A stretch of 14,519 nt of DNA from Treponema sp. (GTDB lineage: Bacteria; Spirochaetota; Spirochaetia; Treponematales; Breznakiellaceae). Each line of letters opens with the position of its first letter. The stretch's first letter is position 1. The notes under the pieces were generated by a model. It ran no database searches and was not told where the DNA came from. It saw only the letters and a list, made by a program, of their open reading frames with translations. Positions 8,556 to 14,239 of this stretch are shown here, in pieces. The position numbers and the translations under genes were made by a program. The DNA is taken from assembly GCA_031257595.1 (NCBI GenBank), contig JAIROH010000242.1, positions 1 through 14,519 of the forward strand, given 5' to 3'.

Positions 8556-9496
8556 TACAGCTCAAGCTCCATTCCTTCCATTGCCAGGGAAATTTCGATG
8601 CCTTTTATTCCCATGCGTTCCGCATACCAGCGGGCCGACTGGAGTATGTTGAGAAGCTTCCTGTCGTCGTAGGTCGGATCATGATGAAAGAGGATAAGCC
8701 GCTTTATGCCCCAATTTGCCGCAAAGTCAACCGCCAGACTGAAGGCGCTGTGTCCCCAGTTGTATTTTTCAATCGCCTCTCCCAGGGTATACTGGGAATC
8801 AAGGACAATAAGATCGATATTCTCGAAATAGCCGGTATTTTCCTCTATTTTCTGGAAATCGTTGGCCGAAAGCTCCGTATCGGTGGCGTAAATAAAGCTG
8901 CGATTCCCCTCCCTGACTTTATACGAATACGAATCGCCGGGATGGTTCATTTTTTTATAGGTAATTTCAACAGGGCCTATGTTTACCGGCCCGGAAAGAA
9001 TATGAAAGTCCTTTTTTGAACCCATGGATTCCATGTGTACCGGAAAATACGGGGAAGTCATCTGCCCGTGCAGGGCCGTTTCGAGGTTTTCCATCGGGGA
9101 ATAAAAATCAACCGTTACCGCGGGATTGTAGGCCGGATTAAAAAAAGGCAGCCCCTGGAGGTGATCCCAGTGGAAATGGGAAAAGAAAATGTGGTATTTT
9201 TCAGTTTTTTGCTTTTCCTGGGTCTCCGCGATGCCGTATTCCCTAAGGCCCGATCCCGCGTCGAATACAATACTGTCTTTAAGCGAATCTACGGCTACGG
9301 TAACGCAGGGCGAATTCCCCCCTACGGTTCCGAACAGCCAGGGCGGAAGGTCCGCGAGAAACCGTTCCCGGCTTTCAGGTGACTGTATGTCTTCCGGCGT
9401 CAGGCGTTCCAAAATGGCCGAGATTTTGCTTTGTATCTGGGAAGGAAGCTGCGGAGCCGGCAGGGATCCGCGTACCCCCCAAAAATGAATACGCAC
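8555..9496 (-). CDS. MBL-fold metal-dependent hydrolase
   Basis: A 313-residue metallo-beta-lactamase-fold enzyme. The N-terminus MRIHFWGVRGSLPAP and the later FGTVGGNSPCV belong to a bacterial subfamily often annotated as MBL-fold or cyclic-nucleotide-phosphodiesterase-like hydrolases. The metal site is complete: HFHWDH (His107, His109, Asp111, His112), His185 in NHPG, Asp206 in YATDTE, and a late His in LFHHDP (271-272). The substrate is unknown; phosphodiesters are plausible from the subfamily. It starts with GTG at 9494-9496, which overlaps the stop of the cysteine-cluster gene by one base (TAGTG), and AAAGGGAAG upstream gives a good Shine-Dalgarno. No ATG is available nearby. It is the second gene of the operon that ends with rpoD. 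Confidence 0.93.
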   Translation of the reverse strand: MRIHFWGVRGSLPAPQLPSQIQSKISAILERLTPEDIQSPESRERFLADLPPWLFGTVGGNSPCVTVAVDSLKDSIVFDAGSGLREYGIAETQEKQKTEKYHIFFSHFHWDHLQGLPFFNPAYNPAVTVDFYSPMENLETALHGQMTSPYFPVHMESMGSKKDFHILSGPVNIGPVEITYKKMNHPGDSYSYKVREGNRSFIYATDTELSANDFQKIEENTGYFENIDLIVLDSQYTLGEAIEKYNWGHSAFSLAVDFAANWGIKRLILFHHDPTYDDRKLLNILQSARWYAERMGIKGIEISLAMEGMELEL

Positions 9497-9948
9497 TATG
9501 CTTCCCTTTCCATTATCGGCTCTTCCCGCCGTTTTCCAAGGTACGCCTCAATTTCGTCCGGGCCGTGGAACGTTCCGCGATCTTTTCCGGGACAATCCAG
9601 GCCTTTCCAGACCGCTTCCGAGCGCATAATCGAGTCCCAAAACGGAAACGATCTGCATTGAAGGGGACGGCGCTCGTAGACCTTACAGCCCCCGTCCCAG
9701 AAAACGCAGTCGAAATTTGCCTTTTCTTTAAGCGAAAGCCGCGACACTTCCCCGGAAACGGGATCCGGCGCTAGAACCCAGCGGCAAAAGGTTTCCACAA
9801 ATGCAGTATACTCCATTTTTAGTTTTTCCGCTAGGAGTTCGGTGTCTTTACGGGACAAAAAGACAAAACCGCTTTCATGACGGCAGCATGAAGAGCAGCG
9901 GGTACAGGAAAAACGCAGCCCTTGGGCATAAAAAGGCTTTTTGTTCAT
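9496..9948 (-). CDS. YkgJ-type cysteine cluster protein
   Basis: About 150 residues. Cysteines are grouped as in the YkgJ / CxxCxxCC family: FSCTRCSSCCRH near the N-terminus, then a central DCVFWDGGCKVYERRPLQC followed by RSFPFW, and a C-terminal LDCPGKDRG. The family is thought to bind zinc or an iron-sulfur cluster; its biochemical role is not established. I place the start at the ATG at 9946-9948. The frame is open to a GTG at 9978, but that codon abuts and its next codons contain the -10 box of the promoter, so it would not be transcribed. A short leader of about 15 nt with a weak GAGAT site remains. This is the first gene of the minus-strand operon and its stop overlaps the GTG of the MBL hydrolase. 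Confidence 0.88.
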   Translation of the reverse strand: MNKKPFYAQGLRFSCTRCSSCCRHESGFVFLSRKDTELLAEKLKMEYTAFVETFCRWVLAPDPVSGEVSRLSLKEKANFDCVFWDGGCKVYERRPLQCRSFPFWDSIMRSEAVWKGLDCPGKDRGTFHGPDEIEAYLGKRREEPIMEREA

Positions 9949-9969
9949 GTTTTTTTTGATCTCTTTTTT

Positions 9970-9998
9970 AATATACACAAGAGTTTTGAATTTGTCAG
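9970..9998 (-). promoter_or_regulatory. Near-consensus sigma-70 promoter of the ykgJ-to-rpoD operon
   Basis: On the minus strand CTGACA (9993-9998) and TATATT (9970-9975) are separated by exactly 17 nt, each five of six to consensus, with A+T-rich DNA further upstream. The predicted start is a G at about 9963, leaving a 15-nt leader before the ATG at 9948. No other promoter as good is seen before rpoD, so this may feed the whole run of genes down to rnpB. Confidence 0.75.
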
Positions 9999-10202
9999 CC
10001 CGGCGGTCTATTGGACAATTGCGCGTTTTTAGTTTATTATCTGTAAGGCGCCTCTAAAAACCTGTTGGGTTTTCGGTACCCTTGGAGTTTCTCAGTTTAA
10101 ATCCTTATTGTAAGAGGCAAGAACTTGCGAAACGTCCTTAGTTTAAAGTATACCTCTAAAAAATAAGAATTTTTTAGAGGTTCCCGGTATTAAGGAGTTT
10201 AT
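9999..10202. other. A+T-rich intergenic region between divergent genes, with short repeats
   Basis: Lower in G+C than its surroundings. It contains CCTCTAAAAA twice in direct orientation (10051-10060 and 10153-10162), the second as part of a perfect inverted repeat, AGTTTAAA twice (10094-10101 and 10140-10147), the palindrome AGGCGCCT (10046-10053), and a weak hairpin AAAACC/GGTTTT (10057-10073). A weak plus-strand promoter, TTGCGA (10125-10130) and TATACC (10149-10154) with an 18-nt spacer, could serve the small gene. No protein gene is seen. Confidence 0.6.
10152..10181. repeat. Perfect 13-bp A+T-rich inverted repeat with 4-nt loop
   Basis: Arms 10152-10164 and 10169-10181 (ACCTCTAAAAAAT and its complement) are perfectly complementary around the loop AAGA. 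It lies 11 nt ahead of the Shine-Dalgarno of the small zinc-finger gene. A U6 run is inside the stem, so it could act as a weak terminator in either direction, a leader hairpin, or the end of a mobile repeat. Confidence 0.7.
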
Positions 10203-10403
10203 ATGACCAATGCAGAAAGACAGGCAAAATACCTTGCTTTACACCGCGATGAAGTAAATGAAAAACGCCGTGAACGCTATCAATCCCTCATTGCTGAGCA
10301 AAAATGTCCCCGATGCGGAAGATCCGTAAAAGCAAAAGTCAATAAAGGTCATAAACTATGCAGAATTTGTCTGCAAAATGCCAAAGCGTACAGGGAGCAA
10401 TAA
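10203..10403 (+). CDS. Small Cys4 zinc-finger-like protein, 66 aa
   Basis: The only plus-strand gene. The N-terminal half (MTNAERQAKYLALHRDEVNE and onward to about residue 32) is a basic amphipathic helix rich in Arg and Glu. The second half has CPRCG (Cys35, Cys38) and CRICL (Cys54, Cys57), a plausible Cys4 zinc-binding knuckle for nucleic acid binding. I do not recognise a named family; similar small proteins occur in phage-like and other accessory DNA. A strong AAGGAG (10192-10197) stands 5 nt before the ATG. G+C is about 42% by hand count, clearly lower than the flanking ligA and ykgJ, and its codons prefer A or T endings, which suggests a separate origin. It converges with ligA, 34 nt apart. 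Confidence 0.8.
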   Translation: MTNAERQAKYLALHRDEVNEKRRERYQSLIAEQKCPRCGRSVKAKVNKGHKLCRICLQNAKAYREQ

Positions 10404-10411
10404 TTTTCCCC

Positions 10412-10443
10412 GCCTGACGGATACGGACGCTTCACCGTCAGGC
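10412..10443. terminator. 9-bp hairpin between convergent small gene and ligA
   Basis: GCCTGACGG (10412-10420) and CCGTCAGGC (10435-10443) pair perfectly around a 14-nt loop. The right arm contains the ligA stop codon. It sits where transcripts of the two convergent genes should end, but neither side is followed by a U-run, so an intrinsic terminator is only possible. Confidence 0.4.
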
Positions 10444-12351
10444 AAGCAGTGCCAGAAACTGTTCCTCGTTGATAATCGGAATCCCCAGTTCTCTGGCTTT
10501 TTTGTTTTTGGCCGAACCGGATTCGGTATCGTTGGTTACCAGGTAGCTTAAACCTTTTACCACGGAGGATTTTGCCGAAGCTCCCAGGGCCTTTATTTTT
10601 TCTTCCGCGGCGCTTCGCTTCATCGTTTTGAGTTCTCCGGTAAAACAAAAACTCAGGCCCCGCAGCTTTTGGGTTTCCTCGGGAGGAGGCGGCGCTATGC
10701 TGATAACGCCTGACGAAAGAACCCTGTCCATTTCTTCCTTTGCGTCTTTCAGGCCCTGAACGATGGTTTCGGCGGTTATATCGCCTATGCCCCACAACGC
10801 GGCAAGATCCGGCGCCGCGGCGGCCCGGAGTTTTTCAAGCGTGTCGCGGCCGGAAGAGACAACCCGCTCCATGATCAGCTCCCCTACTCCTTCAAAATCA
10901 AAGCCCGCGACAAAGCCCGCCAGCGACATTTCGCGGGGCGTCCTGATATGCCGTATCACTTTTTCCGCCGACTGTTTTCCCATACGATCGTATTCGGCAA
11001 GCTCTTCGGCGGTAAGCGTGTAGAGGTCGGAAATGTTCATGACCCGCTTTTTGTCAAAAAGCTGGCGCAGAAGCTTGTCCCCCAATTCGCGTATGTCAAG
11101 AACATCAATCCATTTTTCAAGACGGTGGTGGAGTTTTTTCGGGCATTCCCCGTTCGGGCAAAAAAGCCGCGTCCCCTCGTCCTTTAGCGCCGCGCCGCAG
11201 GTTCCGCAGTTTTCGGGAAACGTTATCTCCGTTTCGCTTTCTTCCGGGAGGGCCCCGGCCGGAGCAAGCCCTTCGATTTTGGGGATGATTTCGCCCCGCT
11301 TGACAACCGAAACAGCCTTGCCGATTTTAAGGCCCATCGCCCGGATCATGTCGGGGTTGTTGAGATTTGCCCGCTGAACCGTCGTACCGGCCAGCCGTAC
11401 CGGATCGATTATCCCGATGGGGGTATAGGTCGTCCCGGATTCGCTCCACTCCACCGTTCTTAGTATGCTGAACGCCGTTTCAAGTTCGAACTTGAACGCA
11501 ATCTGGCGTTCGGGACGCGCCCTGCGGAGATCGGCCATGTCTATGGTTTTGTCTTTTATCACAAGCCCGTCTATGTCAAACGGAAGCCTGTCCCTCCCCG
11601 CGGCGACTTTTTCCCGGTACGCGATAATTTCTTCCGGCCCGGACATTTCCTTCGTGCCGGTAACGCCAAAGCCCTGTTTGGCAAGCCAGGAGATTTTGAC
11701 GGCTTCGTCGGCGAAAAAGCCGTCGTCCCCCGGAGCGGAAGCGTCGTAGACAATAACGGAAAGGTCTTCGCTTCCTTCCCCGTCTTTTCGCCGCATAAGG
11801 CCGTTGGCGGCGTTCCGGCAGTTTGCCTTGTCCCGGTATTTTTTTTCCCAGACCTCGTGGGTCATTATCACTTCCCCGCGAACGCCGCCCGAAAACGCGG
11901 CGTCTATTTTCGGGACAACCCCTTTCATCCGTCTCGCATTAGGCGTAATTTCGTCGCCCATAACGCCGTCTCCCCTGGTTACCGCTCTGGCGAGGATCCC
12001 TTTGTCGTACTGGAGTTCAAGGCTTGCCCCGTCAAGTTTGTACTGAACCACAAAGCCGCCGAAATCGTCGTAGACGGATATTTTTTCCGCCCACTGCCGG
12101 AATTCCTCCGGGTTTGCCGCCTTTTCCTGGCTTCCCATCGGAATAAGGTGTTTTGCCTTGGGAAAGCCGTCGGTACTGTCCGCGCCGACCTTCGCGAGTA
12201 CCGGACTTTTCGGATTAAGGGATTTTAACTCGTCCCATAAAAGATCAAACTCGGCGTCGGAAATTTCCGCTTCGCCGTTGTAATACGATTTTTGGTACGA
12301 AACAATGAGCCTTTCAAGCGCGCTTATGCGCCCGTTTTTGTCCTGTTCCAT
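10438..12351 (-). CDS. ligA: NAD-dependent DNA ligase LigA (divergent)
   Basis: Seals nicks in replication and repair using NAD. The 637 residues show the LigA order: domain Ia with YYNGEAEISDAEFDLLWDEL (23-42), an adenylation domain with Lys105 in YKLDG, TRGDG (125-129), RGE (158-160), DIDGLVIK (259-266) and AFKFE (285-289), an OB fold (TYTPIGIIDPVRLAGTTVQR, 308-327), a zinc finger with Cys382, Cys385, Cys398 and Cys403, helix-hairpin-helix repeats at about 425-540, and a C-terminal BRCT domain (about 563-637). Several usual signatures are altered: HLIPMGSQEKA in place of the common HxxPMLSL type, and NCRNAANGLMR in place of a typical PRNAAAGSLRQ. The catalytic residues remain, so it should be active. 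The ATG at 12351 has a GGGGG Shine-Dalgarno. It lies 178 nt after trmB, separated by a palindromic repeat. Confidence 0.95.
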   Translation of the reverse strand: MEQDKNGRISALERLIVSYQKSYYNGEAEISDAEFDLLWDELKSLNPKSPVLAKVGADSTDGFPKAKHLIPMGSQEKAANPEEFRQWAEKISVYDDFGGFVVQYKLDGASLELQYDKGILARAVTRGDGVMGDEITPNARRMKGVVPKIDAAFSGGVRGEVIMTHEVWEKKYRDKANCRNAANGLMRRKDGEGSEDLSVIVYDASAPGDDGFFADEAVKISWLAKQGFGVTGTKEMSGPEEIIAYREKVAAGRDRLPFDIDGLVIKDKTIDMADLRRARPERQIAFKFELETAFSILRTVEWSESGTTYTPIGIIDPVRLAGTTVQRANLNNPDMIRAMGLKIGKAVSVVKRGEIIPKIEGLAPAGALPEESETEITFPENCGTCGAALKDEGTRLFCPNGECPKKLHHRLEKWIDVLDIRELGDKLLRQLFDKKRVMNISDLYTLTAEELAEYDRMGKQSAEKVIRHIRTPREMSLAGFVAGFDFEGVGELIMERVVSSGRDTLEKLRAAAAPDLAALWGIGDITAETIVQGLKDAKEEMDRVLSSGVISIAPPPPEETQKLRGLSFCFTGELKTMKRSAAEEKIKALGASAKSSVVKGLSYLVTNDTESGSAKNKKARELGIPIINEEQFLALLA

Positions 12352-12451
12352 CTTTTCCCCCCTTTCTTTTTTGGCGACCGTCCGGTCAAGGTACCAGGCT
12401 CAGATACGATTCAAAATGTGGATAAGGAGACAAAGTGAAAAAAGATTATTT
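12352..12451. other. ligA upstream region
   Basis: About 100 nt between the palindromic element and ligA. It holds the ligA Shine-Dalgarno (six G residues starting 5 nt before the ATG on the minus strand). No convincing -10/-35 pair was found; the best -10-like sequence is TCGTAT with a poor -35. Confidence 0.5.
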
Positions 12452-12530
12452 AACCGCAAAGTCAAAGAAGTCGAAAAAGAGGTCGTTATGCATAATTCCT
12501 TCCTTTTTTGACTTTTTCGACTTCGCGGTT
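12452..12530. repeat. Palindromic intergenic element of the AACCGCGAAG dispersed type
   Basis: The left arm starts at 12452 with AACCGCAAAGTCAAAGAAGT. The right arm (12503-12530), read in complement, starts AACCGCGAAGTCGAAAAAGT. They match over about 28 bases with five single-base differences, mostly purine transitions. The loop contains the 10-base palindrome TTATGCATAA (12486-12495). Repeats built from AACCGC(G/A)AAG units are common as dispersed intergenic palindromes in many bacteria, so this is probably a copy of such an element. Its right edge begins exactly at the trmB stop codon. Confidence 0.65.
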
Positions 12531-13255
12531 CATTTCTTAAATTCTTCATACATCCACAATTTCATCGCTGTCGGTCCACTGGTCGGGTTTGAAACCGTCG
12601 ATTTTACAAAATATAATTCCCGTATCGGATGATTTTTATCAAGCCCCTTTTTTTCAAATTTGGTTACCGGTCTCCAGTCCCGGCGCGGGGCAAAACCGCC
12701 GCCATAGGGATTTTCCAGGCCCTCCGTCGCGCCAAGCTCGGCCAGGGCAAAATCCCCGTAATCCGGCCAGTCGGTTACCATGTACAGGTAGCCGCGGGAC
12801 CTGAGCCGGGACGCCAAAAGCCCGGTAAAGGGCCGCTTTACAAGGCGCCGTTTATGGTGCCGTTTTTTCGGCCAGGGGTCGGGAAAAAAGATATGAACGG
12901 CGGCAAAACTTTCGGGGCCCGCCATGTTTTCGAGAACCTCAACCGCGTCGTGTTCAATGATCCGTATGTTCCGTAAATTACGGTTTTCAATTTCCCACAG
13001 AAGTTTTCCGACCCCGGCCCGGAATACCTCAACGCCAAGGTAGTTGTTTTCCGGATGTCGGGAGGCTATTTCGGCGGTGGCAAAACCCATGCCGAAACCT
13101 ATTTCAAGAGTTACCGGTCTTTGGTTCCCAAAGTACCGGCCAAAGTCCGTAAGCTCAGGCGAATAGGGTATAAGGAAATTTTCTTTTCCATTCTTATAAG
13201 ACCGGATCTGGGCGCGGCTCATTCTCCCCGAGCGCAGAACAAAACTTTTTATCAT
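12530..13255 (-). CDS. trmB: tRNA (guanine-N7-)-methyltransferase TrmB
   Basis: Uses S-adenosylmethionine to make m7G at position 46 of tRNA. The 241 residues show the family N-terminus IKSFVLRSGRMSRAQ, the SAM loop EIGFGMGFATAEIA (51-64), GVEVFRAGVGK (74-84), FFPDPWPKKRHHKRRL (123-138) and TKFEKKG (198-204). A 23-residue tail follows the usual end near RELYFVK and reaches into the edge of the palindromic element. The ATG at 13255 is the only usable start in a frame closed by an upstream TGA, and it preserves the conserved N-terminus. It has no properly spaced Shine-Dalgarno but overlaps a leader ORF stop as ATGA, so translational coupling is likely. Confidence 0.95.
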   Translation of the reverse strand: MIKSFVLRSGRMSRAQIRSYKNGKENFLIPYSPELTDFGRYFGNQRPVTLEIGFGMGFATAEIASRHPENNYLGVEVFRAGVGKLLWEIENRNLRNIRIIEHDAVEVLENMAGPESFAAVHIFFPDPWPKKRHHKRRLVKRPFTGLLASRLRSRGYLYMVTDWPDYGDFALAELGATEGLENPYGGGFAPRRDWRPVTKFEKKGLDKNHPIRELYFVKSTVSNPTSGPTAMKLWMYEEFKK

Positions 13256-13293
13256 CCGCCCGCTCGTGATCCGGCTGAGACAGATTCAAACAT
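13252..13293 (-). CDS. 13-codon leader ORF coupled to trmB
   Basis: ATG at 13291-13293, preceded by AGGATAAGGTT, encodes MFESVSAGSRAGG and ends in a TGA that overlaps the trmB ATG (ATGA). The frame is open further upstream to 13572, but that part runs through the foldback at 13364-13522 and does not look like protein. The short form gives ribosomes a route to the poorly led trmB start. The peptide itself is not recognised. This is inference from spacing and overlap. Confidence 0.45.
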   Translation of the reverse strand: MFESVSAGSRAGG

Positions 13294-13564
13294 AACCTTA
13301 TCCTGTAAACAAAGGTCTACTCTGCGGGCTTGACTAAAACAAAGTACGAATACTGTCAATACCCCAGCCGGCGCCGCCGGAGTTTTTGGCAGACACACCC
13401 GCGAAAAAGTAGCGCGGGGTGGCCGCAAAAACCGCTCCGGACTTGTTCCGGGCCGGTTTTTTGCGGATAGGCCCCCAATTTTTTTTGTGTGTCTGCCGCG
13501 ATAATCAGCGGCGCCGGCATGGTTGTGGATATAGACTTTTTTGTCGTTTGTTTTGGACAAGACA
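13294..13564. other. Intergenic region between lipoprotein gene and trmB leader
   Basis: Holds the foldback at 13364-13522 and, on the minus strand below it, a perfect TTGACA (13354-13359) without a good -10 at 16-18 nt. No credible full-length protein is seen: the 106-codon minus-strand frame crossing this stretch has the composition of translated hairpin DNA. Confidence 0.6.
13364..13522. repeat. Foldback element with two outer stems and two inner hairpins
   Basis: Outer stem 13367-13377 with 13508-13518 (11 bp, perfect, all G+C; a further CCA/TGG follows past a bulge). Next stem 13388-13398 with 13487-13497 (GGCAGACACAC, 11 bp, perfect), separated from the first by a symmetric 10 by 10 nt internal loop. 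Inside are hairpin 13398-13403/13413-13418 (6 bp) and a longer hairpin 13423-13466 (CCGCAAAAACCG with CGGTTTTTTGCGG, then CCGGA with TCCGG). On the plus strand a T8 run lies at 13479-13486. It could be a multibranched RNA, a complex bidirectional terminator, or a MITE-like insertion. Confidence 0.7.
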
Positions 13565-14230
13565 TTAATCATTTAGGGGAACCACGTCGGTAAACGCCGA
13601 AACCGACTGTTCCGGATCGCGGGCCCACAGGGCGACGGAACGGGCCTGGGAAGGAAGCCCGAGGGCGCTTATCTCCCCTTCCGGGGACGGCGGATCGACA
13701 GAGATAAGGTAGGAACCTTCGTCGTCATAGACGACAAGGTCCTGCCGCGGATAGGCGGATTCTATCCAGTACCGGCCTCCGGTTATCGAAAAAGCCGGAA
13801 AAGGCCTGGTTTCGGAAGCGTCAAACGCAAGAAGCTTTTCCGCCTTTTCCCCTCCCTTGTCCGTTAGCACCGCCCGGTACTGGCCCCGGGGAAGGCTGCT
13901 TCCGTCTTCCATGGCGATTGCCCTGCTTCCAATCCAGATCTGCCCGTTTACCGATTGGCGTATCCAATCATCGCTGGTAAGACGCCAGGAAAGTCCTTCC
14001 CAGTCATGGTAGAGTCGCAGCTCTTCCAGATCCTCAATGCCGTCGCCGTCGGAAGGCAGGACAAAAAAAGAAAACCGTTCAACCGGATTTCCCCCGTTTT
14101 CATAATACACCAGTTCGAGGCTTCCGTATTTGATTTCCGGCTCGGACTGCGAGCAGGAAACACAGAAAAAGAAAACAGCCGCCAAAGACAGGCATAAGAA
14201 GCGCATCCGCATCATATTCTTATCCATCAT
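13565..14230 (-). CDS. Putative lipoprotein, unknown function
   Basis: A 221-residue protein. After MMDKNMMRMR comes a hydrophobic stretch FLCLSLAAVFFFCVSCS with a lipobox ending at Cys26, so it is probably exported and lipid-anchored; this fits the relaxed lipoboxes of spirochaetes. The mature part has beta-rich segments (YGSLELVYYENGG, GGRYWIESAYPRQDLVVYDD, YLISVDPP) and no domain I recognise. The start is ambiguous: a tandem 15-nt duplication gives two ATGATG clusters, at 14230 and 14215, each with its own GGA-type site. The first has AGGA overlapping the stop of the preceding gene (TAGGA). It lies 9 nt behind that gene and so is likely co-transcribed with it. Function is unknown. Confidence 0.85.
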   Translation of the reverse strand: MMDKNMMRMRFLCLSLAAVFFFCVSCSQSEPEIKYGSLELVYYENGGNPVERFSFFVLPSDGDGIEDLEELRLYHDWEGLSWRLTSDDWIRQSVNGQIWIGSRAIAMEDGSSLPRGQYRAVLTDKGGEKAEKLLAFDASETRPFPAFSITGGRYWIESAYPRQDLVVYDDEGSYLISVDPPSPEGEISALGLPSQARSVALWARDPEQSVSAFTDVVPLND

Positions 14231-14239
14231 ATTCTTATC
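14210..14239. repeat. Perfect 15-nt tandem duplication at a translation start
   Basis: On the minus strand the unit GATAAGAATATGATG occurs twice without gap (14225-14239 and 14210-14224). Each copy carries part of a Shine-Dalgarno and an ATGATG start pair, and the duplication keeps the frame (five codons). Confidence 0.9.

Noticed and set aside
9949..9978. GTG start at 9978 for the cysteine-cluster gene
   Set aside because: The codons after it coincide with the TATATT -10 box of the operon promoter, so the transcript would begin downstream of this GTG.
13252..13572. 106-codon minus-strand frame ending at the trmB ATG
   Set aside because: Most of it is translated hairpin DNA without protein character. 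Only its last 13 codons, with their own ribosome binding site, were kept as a leader ORF.
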